Assembly: GCA_903883945.1 (NCBI GenBank) | Contig: CAISCV010000122.1 | Coordinates: 1-63,660, forward strand | From: an uncultured Chitinophagaceae bacterium | Lineage (GTDB): Bacteria; Bacteroidota; Bacteroidia; Chitinophagales; Chitinophagaceae | Direction: 5' to 3' | Length of the DNA stretch: 63,660 nt | Shown here: positions 27,423 to 36,051 of the stretch, piece after piece | Position numbering within the stretch: the stretch's first letter is position 1 | How the letters are laid out: the number at the start of each line of letters is the position of its first letter | Notes under the pieces: model-generated | Seen by the model: only the letters and a program-made list of their open reading frames with translations | Databases searched by the model: none | What the model was told of the DNA's origin: nothing | Program-made: the position numbers and the translations under genes

Positions 27423-27509
27423 ATCATAAAACCTAAAAAAGCCGCCACCATTCGTACCAAGTTGTTTGATGACTACTAGGCAGCGGCTAACCCCTCTAAT
27501 TACTAGATT
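27423..27509 (-). pseudogene. Relic of a KdpA selectivity-filter segment in the kdp leader
   Basis: On the minus strand an open stretch without start codon reads RGVSRCLVVIKQLGTNGGGF plus F, then RFYD and a stop. The part VIKQLGTNGGGFF is the hallmark second filter loop of KdpA (the intact gene here has AIKHLGTNGGGWY). It differs from the nearby kdpA in both protein and DNA, so it is not a fresh duplication. It also ends in T6 preceded by GCGGCT, which can pair with AGCCGC at 27483-27488. Confidence 0.55.
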
Positions 27510-27563
27510 TTATCTCCTTGAAATGATGTAAAAACAAAATGATTGTAAGCATCACTGTATATT

Positions 27564-27680
27564 TTATTTAGTGAGTAAAATTTCGATGCGCATAACCACA
27601 AGTGAGAGTGCTGATATAGAAATAGCCCATACAAAAACTATTACAACAAAGTCCATGATGGTTGTTTTATTAAGTTTCAT
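27564..27680 (-). CDS. Possible small membrane protein in the kdp leader
   Basis: 38 residues from ATG 27680 (30 from the ATG at 27656, 41 from 27689). It is a single hydrophobic helix (DFVVIVFVWAISISALSLVV) followed by MRIEILLTK. The same orientation as kdp and a single clean helix argue for a real small protein. No family is recognised. A plus-strand ORF overlapping it looks like a shadow. Confidence 0.4.
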   Translation of the reverse strand: MKLNKTTIMDFVVIVFVWAISISALSLVVMRIEILLTK

Positions 27681-27889
27681 TGTTCGCATATTTATTTCAC
27701 GAACTATAGCCAAAGGAGGTGCCGCAAGGGTTTTATATATAGAAATAATATTGTATGATTCAACAGGGCATTGTATTTCAGCAGATGAAAGTTTTATTCT
27801 GGGTTAGTTTTGGCTTTGCTTTTATCCCTCCATTTTGGTTGAATGGTTTTCATAATGATAGTGAAATTTGAGAATAAGGATTCCTCAAA

Positions 27890-28057
27890 TCAATTTTCGG
27901 ACTTGCAGTAATTCATTCACTGCATACAGTAAGCTACTCACTGTATGCAGTAATACTTCTACTGCTAACAGTTTTTTTCTTACTGTATGCAGTGAATGAT
28001 TAACGGTTAACAGTAATTCGTTCACGGTTAACAGTCAAGCATTTACTTCAAACGATT
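27890..28057. repeat. Array 2: tandem repeat with exact 21-nt period
   Basis: Units of exactly 21 bases start at 27890 (weak), 27911, 27932, 27953, 27974, 27995, 28016 and 28037 (weak). The last 13 columns hold a palindromic core ACKG-N4-CAGT followed by one base; the first ~8 columns vary. Adjacent cores such as ACTGCATACAGT and ACTGTATGCAGT are exact reverse complements. No indels occur. It lies between the NtrC-type regulator gene and the kdp leader, upstream of the kdp genes. Confidence 0.85.
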
Positions 28058-28087
28058 TTTAAAAGAACGCCAGAAGTTTATCCTGTA

Positions 28088-29434
28088 TTAGCCAATTTTA
28101 TATTCTTCTATCTTTCTGTATAGTGTAGTCAGTCCAATATTCAACAGCTTGGCGGTTTCGGTTTTATTGCCTTTACAATGGTTTAATACTCGTTGAATGT
28201 GGAGTTTCTCTACACTTGCCAATTCAAAGGCAGATAGTTGTTTATTGCTGTTTTCATCAGAAGCCAATTGCATATCCAAGGGTAGATTTTGTACGGCAAG
28301 TTCTTGTTCATCACATAAGATAACAGCCCTTTCCATCACGTTTTTTAGTTCCCGAATATTTCCTTTCCAATCATGCTTGCTAAGGGTTGCCAAAAAAGCA
28401 TCGCTCATCTTGGTTACCTTACGATTAATTTTAGTTGAGTAAATAAGCAAAAAATGATTGGCCAATACAGGTATATCCTTTTTTCTATCCTTAAGGCTCG
28501 GAAGAAATATAGTGAACACATTTAATCGATAAAACAAATCTTCTCTAAACTTTCCATCCTGCACTTCTTGTTGCAAATCTCGGTTTGTAGCTGCAATAAT
28601 GCGCACACTTACTTTGGTGGGTTTTGTATCGCCCACTTTTATAAACTCACTCGTTTCTAGCACCCGAAGCAATTTGCTTTGCAATTCGATATGCATTTCG
28701 CCAATTTCATCCAAAAAAAGCGTCCCAGTACTCGCTTCTTCAATTAAGCCTTTTTTGTCTTTCAATGCGCCTGTAAATGCACCTGCTTTATGACCAAATA
28801 TTTCACTTTCCAGCAATTCCTTGCCAAAGGCACTACAGTTTAACGCCATAAAAGGCTTTCCCGCACGGGCACTACTACTATGAATGGCCTGTGCAAAAAC
28901 TTCTTTTCCTGTTCCTGTATCTCCCAATAACAAAACGGTGGCCTCTGTTGGAGCCACTCTTTTGGCCAAGCTGATAGATTCTTGAATAAGTGTAGAACTA
29001 CCTAGAATACTATCAAAGTTATATTTCTGTCCTACCTGTTCCTCTAGTTGTTCTATTCTTTTTTGAAGACTTACTTTTTCAAATGCCTTATTTAGCAGTG
29101 GAATAATTTTGTCATTATCATCTCCCTTTATGATGTAATCAAAAGCCCCATTTTTCATTGCCTGCACCCCATCAGCTACATTGCCATAAGCCGTTAGCAG
29201 TATAATTTCTATAGAAGGATACAACTGTTTTGTATTTATAACGTAGTCTACTCCATTACCATCAGGCAACTTCACGTCGCATAGTAATACGTCAACAGCT
29301 TTGGATGCTATTGTTTTTGTACCTTCCTTAAGCGTACCCGCCTCCAACACTTCAAAGCCCTCAGCTCTTATAATACGTGCCAAAAGGTTGCGCAACTTTT
29401 CTTCATCATCAATTATTAATATTGTTTTCGACAT
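28088..29434 (-). CDS. NtrC-type sigma-54-dependent response regulator
   Basis: 448 residues. The receiver domain (1-120) has Asp53 in LLCDVKLPDG. The sigma-54 AAA+ domain has Walker A GDTGTGKE at 171-178, GAFTGA at 218-223, TLFLDEIGEM and the sensor ATNRDLQQEV. The C-terminal Fis-type helix-turn-helix is KGNKTETAKLLNIGLTTLYRK. In Bacteroidota kdp loci this type of regulator commonly replaces the OmpR-type KdpE, so it is the likely partner of the kinase at 19279. No convincing -24/-12 promoter was found between it and kdpA. Confidence 0.9.
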   Translation of the reverse strand: MSKTILIIDDEEKLRNLLARIIRAEGFEVLEAGTLKEGTKTIASKAVDVLLCDVKLPDGNGVDYVINTKQLYPSIEIILLTAYGNVADGVQAMKNGAFDYIIKGDDNDKIIPLLNKAFEKVSLQKRIEQLEEQVGQKYNFDSILGSSTLIQESISLAKRVAPTEATVLLLGDTGTGKEVFAQAIHSSSARAGKPFMALNCSAFGKELLESEIFGHKAGAFTGALKDKKGLIEEASTGTLFLDEIGEMHIELQSKLLRVLETSEFIKVGDTKPTKVSVRIIAATNRDLQQEVQDGKFREDLFYRLNVFTIFLPSLKDRKKDIPVLANHFLLIYSTKINRKVTKMSDAFLATLSKHDWKGNIRELKNVMERAVILCDEQELAVQNLPLDMQLASDENSNKQLSAFELASVEKLHIQRVLNHCKGNKTETAKLLNIGLTTLYRKIEEYKIG

Positions 29435-29539
29435 AATTATTAAATATCAGTAATTAAAATTAAAATTGTTTGAATCTAATCACCCATTTTTATGCCTAAA
29501 AAAATTATTCAATTATTTACTAAGTAAAAGATGAGCATT

Positions 29540-29573
29540 AAAAAAGCCGCATAAAATTCTATGCGGCTTTTTT
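29540..29573. terminator. Bidirectional hairpin terminator
   Basis: A 14-bp stem AAAAAAGCCGCATA with TATGCGGCTTTTTT and a 6-base loop lies just after the DUF5606 gene (minus strand). Confidence 0.8.
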
Positions 29574-29595
29574 AATCAAAGTAAAAAAAGGGTAA

Positions 29596-30024
29596 TTATT
29601 CAGATGATTCTTCTGTAGACCCTTCCTCTTCTGGTTCATCCTTATACGCTTTTATAGCAATGTCTTTCGCTTTTAGGATAGAGAACCATTTTACCATTTT
29701 TTTCATATCACTAGCATAAACCCGATCAAAATCCAAGTCGGGGTAAACTTTTTCGAAATAACTTCTTAGGGCCTTGGGGTCTTTCTCCGAAGGTAATTCC
29801 TCTATAGTATCCCTCATTGCTATAAATATTTCGGAAATATTTACATTTTCTCTAATTGTAAATATTTCGATACCTTGTAATTGGGAAAAACCACCTTTTC
29901 TCTCTGAAAAAAATTTTATTGTCTCATCATCAAGATTTTTCGCAAGTATACCCCCTCCTTTATTGCCAACCAATTCAAATAAACCAGGAATCCCAGTTAT
30001 TGTAACTAATTTACTGTAATCCAT
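29596..30024 (-). CDS. DUF5606 family protein
   Basis: 142 residues. The N-terminal LVTITGIPGLFELVGNKGGGILAK (as TGIPGLFELVGNKGGG) and the C-terminal YPDLDFDRVYASDMKKMVKW match the Bacteroidota DUF5606 family, whose role is unknown. An acidic tail (EPEEEGSTEESSE) is typical. It is cytoplasmic and probably monocistronic with the hairpin downstream. Confidence 0.75.
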   Translation of the reverse strand: MDYSKLVTITGIPGLFELVGNKGGGILAKNLDDETIKFFSERKGGFSQLQGIEIFTIRENVNISEIFIAMRDTIEELPSEKDPKALRSYFEKVYPDLDFDRVYASDMKKMVKWFSILKAKDIAIKAYKDEPEEEGSTEESSE

Positions 30025-30152
30025 TAAAATATTTATTGATTAAGCCACAAAATAAAGGTAATTGTATTCAAAATAAATTATTTGAAGCAGAACTCAATCC
30101 AATCTATGGTTTTATAGGTAGTATTTTGTAAGGATGCTTCTAATAGAATGGT

Positions 30153-30587
30153 TTAAATATTTTTTTCCATCTTGATGTGGGGAATGGTTACTTCAATGAA
30201 TTCCTCTCCTGTTATTGCGTATCCAAGCGTTAGATAGAACCCCGATGCTACTTTTCTTGCATTCATAATAATTTTTTTAAACCCCAATTTTTTTGCAAAC
30301 GTTTCTGCATACAAAATAAGTGCTTTTCCAACGCCTTGTCCTTGCCATTTTTCTCCAACCGCCATTTGCCGAAGTTTTATTATATCCATATCTATCGTGG
30401 TAAGGATGCAGCAAGCGATTAATTCCAAACACGAATCATCAAAATATCCTATCAAGATATCTTTTTTATCCATCTCCAAATCAAATTGAGATAGGGACAA
30501 TCCAAGCGGAATTCTAAGTATTTGTGTTCTCAATTCAACCATTTTTTTATAATCTAAGGTGTCAATCTTTATAATTTTTAAAACCAT
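30153..30587 (-). CDS. GNAT-family N-acetyltransferase
   Basis: 144 residues. The acetyl-CoA binding motif is visible in LRQMAVGEKWQGQGVGKALI (Q/R-x-x-G-x-G/A form) with MNARKVASGFYLTLGYAITG after it. The substrate cannot be told. It is a single gene between DUF5606 and acpP, transcribed away from acpP. Confidence 0.85.
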   Translation of the reverse strand: MVLKIIKIDTLDYKKMVELRTQILRIPLGLSLSQFDLEMDKKDILIGYFDDSCLELIACCILTTIDMDIIKLRQMAVGEKWQGQGVGKALILYAETFAKKLGFKKIIMNARKVASGFYLTLGYAITGEEFIEVTIPHIKMEKNI

Positions 30588-30707
30588 TTAAAATATTTTT
30601 TAATAAAATATAATTATTTAAGACGCATATTTCAACCTAAAAACGGTTAAATTCAACAAACTTGCTAACATTCTAGCTTTATTCTCAAACAAAATTTATT
30701 TAAAACG

Positions 30708-30736
30708 TTGCAGTTTTACTAAAAAGTATATTTTTG
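30708..30736 (+). promoter_or_regulatory. Promoter of acpP-fabF-rnc
   Basis: TTG (30708-30710), 18 bases, then TATTTTTG (30729-30736) fits the Bacteroidota consensus, 26 bases before the acpP ATG. Confidence 0.65.
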
Positions 30737-30762
30737 CTGCCGTAACTAAAAAAATTACTACA

Positions 30763-30999
30763 ATGTCAGACATCGCAACTAAAGTAAAGAAAATCATCGT
30801 AGACAAATTAGGTGTAGACGAAGCTGAGGTAACAAATGAAGCGTCTTTCACTAATGATCTTGGTGCAGATTCTTTAGATACCGTTGAATTAATCATGGAG
30901 TTTGAAAAAGAATTCAACATTTCAATTCCAGATGAACAAGCAGAAACCATCACAACTGTTGGTCAGGCGGTTACTTACTTGGAAGAAAACGCTAAGTAA
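30763..30999 (+). CDS. acpP: Acyl carrier protein
   Basis: 78 residues, standard length. The phosphopantetheine attachment Ser37 lies in [11 protein letters not shown]. Acidic helices II and III are typical. It carries growing acyl chains in type II fatty acid synthesis in the cytoplasm. It heads the conserved acpP-fabF-rnc gene order. Confidence 0.97.
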   Translation: MSDIATKVKKIIVDKLGVDEAEVTNEASFTNDLGADSLDTVELIMEFEKEFNISIPDEQAETITTVGQAVTYLEENAK

Positions 31000-31092
31000 T
31001 ATACTTTATTACTAAAGCAATATTATAATCCGCCAGTTTTGAGGCTTTAGCCATCATAACGGCGGATTTTCACTTAAAAGGGTTTTAGCCGT

Positions 31093-32346
31093 ATGGATAT
31101 GAAACGCGTTGTAGTAACGGGAATGGGGGCATTGACTCCATTGGGTAATAATATAGATGAATATTGGAATGGTCTGATTAATGGTGTATCAGGCGCAGAG
31201 ATGACTACAAACTTTGATGCTTCCAAATTTAAAACACGATTTGCTTGCGAGATAAAGGGTTTTGATCCTACTCAGCACATGAATGTGAAAGAAGCAAGAA
31301 AACTAGACCGCTTTGCACAAATTGCGCTTGTGGCTAGTGACATGGCTGTTGCTGACGCTAACATAACCCACGAAAATGTTGATGTTGACCGCGTAGGTGT
31401 CATATTCGCTAGTGGTATTGGCGGCTTGATTACTTTTCAAGAAGAAGTAACCAATTTTGCAAAAGGAGATGGAACACCTCGTTTTAATCCTTTCTTCATC
31501 CCTAAAATGATATTGGATATTGCTGCAGGGCAGATATCAATGAAACACGGTTTTCGTGGACCTAACTATGCTGTAGTGAGTGCTTGTGCTAGTAGTACAA
31601 ACGCAATCATCTCTGCATTTGATACCATTCGTTTAGGAAAAGCGGATGTCGTATTAACTGGTGGTTCTGAAGCAGTAATAAGTGAAGCGGGTGTTGGGGG
31701 TTTCAATGCGATGAAAGCAATGAGCGAGCGAAATGACGATCCTGCTACCGCTAGCCGTCCTTATGACAAAGACCGTGATGGATTTGTGATGGGTGAAGCT
31801 GCTGGTGTTTTAGTTTTAGAAGAATATGAACACGCCATTAAACGTGGTGCTAAAATATATTGCGAAATAGCGGGTGGGGGAGCAACTGCGGATGCCTATC
31901 ATCTTACGGCTCCTCATCCAGAAGGATTGGGTGCAAAAAATGTAATGTTTGCTGCATTAGCTGATGCAGGTATGAAGCCAGAGGATATTGATTACATCAA
32001 TACTCACGGAACTTCTACCCCAATTGGTGACGTTGCAGAAGCAAAAGCAATCACACAGGTTTTTGGTGAACATGCTTATAACTTAAACATTAGTAGCACG
32101 AAATCAATGACAGGTCACTGCCTAGGTGCAGCGGGAGTGATAGAAGCTATTGCTTGTATTAAAAGTGTAATTCATGATATAGTACCGCCTACCATTAATC
32201 ACTTTACTGATGATCCAGCATTAGATCCCAAATTGAACTTCACCTTCAACAAGGCACAAACAAGAACCGTAAATGCGGCGCTGAGTAATACGTTTGGTTT
32301 TGGTGGCCACAATGCTTGTGTGATTGTGAAAAAATACATACCCTAA
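31093..32346 (+). CDS. fabF: 3-oxoacyl-ACP synthase II
   Basis: 417 residues (415 from the second ATG at 31099, which gives the common MKRVVVTG start). It condenses malonyl-ACP with acyl-ACP. The catalytic Cys165 is in VSACASSTN, one His in NTHGTSTPIGD and the other in STKSMTGHCLGAAG; the C-terminal NTFGFGGHNA is also present. It lies 93 bases after acpP and nine bases before rnc. Confidence 0.97.
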   Translation: MDMKRVVVTGMGALTPLGNNIDEYWNGLINGVSGAEMTTNFDASKFKTRFACEIKGFDPTQHMNVKEARKLDRFAQIALVASDMAVADANITHENVDVDRVGVIFASGIGGLITFQEEVTNFAKGDGTPRFNPFFIPKMILDIAAGQISMKHGFRGPNYAVVSACASSTNAIISAFDTIRLGKADVVLTGGSEAVISEAGVGGFNAMKAMSERNDDPATASRPYDKDRDGFVMGEAAGVLVLEEYEHAIKRGAKIYCEIAGGGATADAYHLTAPHPEGLGAKNVMFAALADAGMKPEDIDYINTHGTSTPIGDVAEAKAITQVFGEHAYNLNISSTKSMTGHCLGAAGVIEAIACIKSVIHDIVPPTINHFTDDPALDPKLNFTFNKAQTRTVNAALSNTFGFGGHNACVIVKKYIP

Positions 32347-32355
32347 TTAAATATT

Positions 32356-33072
32356 GTGCAAGTAATTGATCGCTTCTTTGGAAAAAACAGTGCAGATGCG
32401 AAGTCTCTTAAAAAAAGTATAGTAAATATATTGGGCATAAAGCCCGACAATATAGTTATCTACAAGGCAGCACTCAGTCATAGAAGCGTAAAGGAATCTC
32501 CTGATGAAAATAATGAAAGGTTGGAATATTTGGGAGATGCTATATTGAGTGCTGTTGTTGCAGATTACCTTTTTAAAAGATACCCATACAAGGGAGAAGG
32601 TTTTTTGACAGAGATGCGCAGTAAGATGGTTAACCGTCAGCAGTTGAATGATATTGCTGTGAAGATGGGTATTAAAAAGATTGCACTATTCAATAAGCTA
32701 GATAATGCCTTGAAAAACAGTCACATTTTTGGTAATACTCTTGAAGCCATTGTAGGAGCCATTTATCTAGATAAAGGCTATAAGAAAACGCAAACCTGGA
32801 TATTAAAACAGATCATTATCCCACATATGTTTGTAGACGATCTGGAACTGATAGACATCAATTTAAAAAACAAACTGATTGGATGGGCAAGCAAAAACAA
32901 TAAGATTCTCACGTTCGATTTACATGAAGAAAGATTGGAGGGAACTCGCAGAATTTTTATTATCTATACCGTTTTGGATGGTGAGATTCTATCCGAAGGA
33001 AAAGGTTTTAATAAAAAAGATGCAAGTCAAGCAGCAGCTATTGCAGCTGTTGAAAAATTGGGACTTGTTTGA
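32356..33072 (+). CDS. rnc: Ribonuclease III
   Basis: 238 residues from a GTG start nine bases after fabF. The RNase III signature NERLEYLGDAIL and the metal-binding EAIVGAIYLDKG are intact. The dsRNA-binding domain covers about 165-238, ending GFNKKDASQAAAIAAVEKLG. It processes rRNA precursors and other double-stranded RNA. No terminator hairpin is obvious before the convergent gldD. Confidence 0.95.
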   Translation: MQVIDRFFGKNSADAKSLKKSIVNILGIKPDNIVIYKAALSHRSVKESPDENNERLEYLGDAILSAVVADYLFKRYPYKGEGFLTEMRSKMVNRQQLNDIAVKMGIKKIALFNKLDNALKNSHIFGNTLEAIVGAIYLDKGYKKTQTWILKQIIIPHMFVDDLELIDINLKNKLIGWASKNNKILTFDLHEERLEGTRRIFIIYTVLDGEILSEGKGFNKKDASQAAAIAAVEKLGLV

Positions 33073-33258
33073 TAAAATCTTTTTCAAAACTGTAACTATG
33101 ATAGGTGCTTCTTTCTCTCTTAATAAAGCGGGGAGCGGCATAATTTGATAATGTAAAGCAGAAGTAGGATTTTTTAATAAAAAGCCACAATATCTAAGTA
33201 TCAATTTCTGACTTAGGAAGGTAGGTTTGGAGGAGAAATAAACGTATTCATTTGTTGT

Positions 33259-33885
33259 TTATTTCCACTTGAAAGTACTAATCATGTGCTTCATATCCTT
33301 TAATAAAAATTCATTGACTTCACCTAGAGAATCTTCATTGGGAGTAGCATCAAAATACAAAGCCCCACGGAGAAAATGCTTCACCGAGTCTGTCACGAAA
33401 AACTGATTGGCAGTAGCTACATTACCACCCACTTTAAAAAACATACCGTGAATGTGGTTGGGCGTATTGATAAGAGAATCGTCGATGGAACTCGCTTTGC
33501 TAGTATGTTTGTTGGTGAGTGCAAATGCATCGTTGAGTAATTTTTCGAATGAATTAACGCCAATTTGCTTGTAGCTAACATAGATGCGACTATTAAACTG
33601 AGGAAAGTCTACGTTAATCCACCACGGGTTTTCGGTTGCATCGCCAAAAAATGTAGAATCTTTGACCACTTTTGCATAAAGGGGATATTCGAAAGTATAG
33701 GGATAACCAGGTTGATCGAAAACTTGGTATTTTTTCTCTGGAAGTTCTATTTTGAAATAACCCCTTGGCTTAGGAACGAAGTTGCTGTTGCAAGCGATGC
33801 AAACAAGTAATATCCCAACAAAAAACCCCATTAAAGCAGGCTTCAACATTTCACCCATTCTTGTACCGAAAGATCTATACTCCAT
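33259..33885 (-). CDS. gldD: Gliding motility lipoprotein GldD
   Basis: 208 residues at the longest start; starts at 33858 or 33849 would give a more usual lipoprotein signal (ALMGFFVGILLVCIAC with lipobox I-A-C). The mature part starts NSNFVPKPRGYFKIELPEKKYQ (as PKPRGYFKIELPEKKYQ), the GldD hallmark. In Flavobacterium GldD is an outer-membrane-associated lipoprotein needed for gliding and type IX secretion. It is three bases downstream of gldE, so co-transcribed. Whether this organism glides is unknown. Confidence 0.85.
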   Translation of the reverse strand: MEYRSFGTRMGEMLKPALMGFFVGILLVCIACNSNFVPKPRGYFKIELPEKKYQVFDQPGYPYTFEYPLYAKVVKDSTFFGDATENPWWINVDFPQFNSRIYVSYKQIGVNSFEKLLNDAFALTNKHTSKASSIDDSLINTPNHIHGMFFKVGGNVATANQFFVTDSVKHFLRGALYFDATPNEDSLGEVNEFLLKDMKHMISTFKWK

Positions 33886-33888
33886 AAA

Positions 33889-35235
33889 TTATTTTTCACC
33901 TTTCGGCTTAATTGTAATCTTAACTTTTTGTAAGCGATTCTTCTCTATTTCTAAAACAGTAAAGTTGAAATTGGTACTTTCAATCACATCACCTACTGCT
34001 GGAATTTCTCCTGCTAACTCCAAAACCAATCCTGCTAAAGAATCACTATCACCTCTTATCTCATCAAAAATATCAATGTTGAGGTGCATGGTTTTGCAGA
34101 CATCATTCAACATAATTTTCTCCTCGAAAACGTAGTTGAAGCTGTCTTCTTTGGTATAGTTTATTTCCTCATCATCAAACTCATCCTTTATTTCTCCAAT
34201 CACTTCTTCCAGAATATCTTCCAAAGTAACAATGCCACTTGTTCCCCCAAATTCATCAACCACCACTGCAAAGTGGATTCTTTTTCCTTGAAATTCTTTC
34301 AGCAGGTCTTCAATCAACTTATGTTCATGAACAAAGTAGGGAGGTCGAAGCAGAGAATGCCAATTGAAATCATTCGCATAATTGATATATGGAATTAAAT
34401 CTTTGGTATGTATCATTCCAATTACCTTGTCTAAATCTTCTTCATAAACGGGTAACCGACTATAATGCCATTCGCCTATCTGGCTGATTAAGGAAGCAAA
34501 GGAGGTTTTTTTATCAATACCATGCACATCTACCCTTGTTTTCATTATCTGCTTCACCGTGATGTTGCCAAACTTAACAATGCCCCTCAAGATGTTTTTC
34601 TCTTCGATAGATGCACTGGTATCAGTACTTAAATCAATTTCTTGATCTAACTCTTCAAGATTATATGCACTCTTTTTTCTGCTCAGCCTTCTTTCAATAA
34701 CCTCACTGTAACGAACGAACCAGATGCTGGCACGCTTGAAAACTAAGAAAACAAATTCTACTATCGGACCTAAATCTTTTGCAAAACGAATATTATTTTG
34801 TGCAGCCATCACCTTGGGCATTACCTCGCCAAAGAGTAATAATATGGAAGTTGTACTAACTACTTTAATAACCACTTCCAACCAAAAAGCATGTACTCGC
34901 TCTAGGTTGAGTAAGTCGCCAAGAAAGATGTTTGAGATGATGATTAAACCGATGTTAATCAGGTATTTGGCAATCAATAAACACCCAAGCAAAACTTTAG
35001 GATCTTCTAATAAATTTACGATGCGCCTGTACCCGTTTTGTTGTTTTGTTTTTAATAGATTGATGTCTTTTTGTGTAAGGGAGAAAAAGGCAACCTCCGC
35101 GCCACTGATAACATAGGAAAAAAACAACAGACAGAGAAGCGAAAAAACGATGGCGCTAGAACCTTGGGCATTGATAGCGCCCAAATTGTATAGGCTGAAA
35201 AGAAGTGTGCTTTTTATGTCCGAGTAATATTCCAA
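33889..35235 (-). CDS. gldE: GldE, CNNM/CorC-type membrane protein
   Basis: 448 residues. The N-terminal CNNM membrane domain (DUF21; about residues 20-200) is followed by a CBS pair (about 215-340, VDVHGIDKKTSF and AVVVDEFGGTSGIVTLEDILEEVIGEI shortened to VVDEFGGTSGIVTLEDILEE) and a CorC transporter-associated domain at the C-terminus. Paired with gldD this is GldE; GldE is partly redundant with other gliding proteins in Flavobacterium. Relatives move or sense Mg2+ and other divalent cations. Confidence 0.88.
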   Translation of the reverse strand: MEYYSDIKSTLLFSLYNLGAINAQGSSAIVFSLLCLLFFSYVISGAEVAFFSLTQKDINLLKTKQQNGYRRIVNLLEDPKVLLGCLLIAKYLINIGLIIISNIFLGDLLNLERVHAFWLEVVIKVVSTTSILLLFGEVMPKVMAAQNNIRFAKDLGPIVEFVFLVFKRASIWFVRYSEVIERRLSRKKSAYNLEELDQEIDLSTDTSASIEEKNILRGIVKFGNITVKQIMKTRVDVHGIDKKTSFASLISQIGEWHYSRLPVYEEDLDKVIGMIHTKDLIPYINYANDFNWHSLLRPPYFVHEHKLIEDLLKEFQGKRIHFAVVVDEFGGTSGIVTLEDILEEVIGEIKDEFDDEEINYTKEDSFNYVFEEKIMLNDVCKTMHLNIDIFDEIRGDSDSLAGLVLELAGEIPAVGDVIESTNFNFTVLEIEKNRLQKVKITIKPKGEK

Positions 35236-35348
35236 TGCCCTGTATTTAAATGAAGAATTGCATTATTTATGCATTGACCCTTACAAAAATATCTGTTTAA
35301 TCTAATTGCAGACAAATTATATACACTTTACCATTTTATTTTCTACGA

Positions 35349-35382
35349 AAAAAGGCTATCTCATTTTCGAGATAGCCTTTTT
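35349..35382. terminator. Hairpin terminator
   Basis: The 14-bp stem AAAAAGGCTATCTC with GAGATAGCCTTTTT and a 6-base loop ends the ileS-dksA-like unit on the minus strand. Confidence 0.85.
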
Positions 35383-35400
35383 ATAAAGATTAATTATTGA

Positions 35401-36051
35401 TTACTCGCCGCTTGGTTTAACCAAACCAAGTTTAGCCTCTAAGCTAAGGGTAGCGTGTGGCACAGCTTTCAGTCTTGCTTTGTCAATCAGTTTACCTGTA
35501 ACTCTACAAACACCATACGTTTTGTTTTCAATACGCATGATTGCTTTTTCGAGGTGGTCGATATAGCTTATCTGACGGCTAGCCATCTGACTCAATTGCT
35601 CGCGCTCCATACTCATACTACCATCTTCCATGGTCATGTAACGGGCGTCGTCATTGTCAGATCCCATACCATCTTTACGGGTAATCAAACCTTGTAAGTA
35701 TGCCAATTCTTTTTTGGCAGTATCCATCTTCTTATTGATGATTTCACGGAACTCTTTCAAGTCCGAATCGCTGTATTTTACTAGCGGAGAATTTGTTTGG
35801 GGTACTTCTACTCTTTTTTCCATGGGTGTATATCCTGGGTTATAAGCAACACTTGATGTTGTTGTAATTTTTGGGAGTTTCACTTCTTTCATCGGTTCGT
35901 CTGAACGCCTTTGAACCGGAATAGGTTCACGCTTTTTGATGGGAATGTGAGATTTCTCATTCATGTCAACTTCGGAATAACCAACCGGTTTCCGCGCTAC
36001 CTGTTTTACTACCTGAGGTTTTTTAGTACCAGTGCCTTTACTTGTTGCCAT
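35401..36051 (-). CDS. DksA/TraR-like protein with degenerate zinc finger
   Basis: 216 residues. A basic, low-complexity N-terminal extension (about 1-85) precedes a coiled coil (about 90-180) and a C-terminal finger region YGVCRVTGKLIDKARLKAVP. Only one of the four zinc-binding Cys is left, as in other Bacteroidota members. DksA proteins bind RNA polymerase through the secondary channel. The start overlaps the end of ileS by 14 bases, so it is translated from the same message. Confidence 0.8.
   Translation of the reverse strand: MATSKGTGTKKPQVVKQVARKPVGYSEVDMNEKSHIPIKKREPIPVQRRSDEPMKEVKLPKITTTSSVAYNPGYTPMEKRVEVPQTNSPLVKYSDSDLKEFREIINKKMDTAKKELAYLQGLITRKDGMGSDNDDARYMTMEDGSMSMEREQLSQMASRQISYIDHLEKAIMRIENKTYGVCRVTGKLIDKARLKAVPHATLSLEAKLGLVKPSGE

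Noticed and set aside
27571-27807. 78-residue ORF on the plus strand in the kdp leader
   Set aside because: Composition is not protein-like, and the opposite strand has a clean small membrane ORF in the kdp direction.
27781-27860. Sigma-54 (-24/-12) promoter for kdp
   Set aside because: TGG and GCA with 10-base spacing occur near 27815-27835 on the minus strand, but the flanking bases do not fit TGGCAC-N5-TTGC, so the match is no better than chance.
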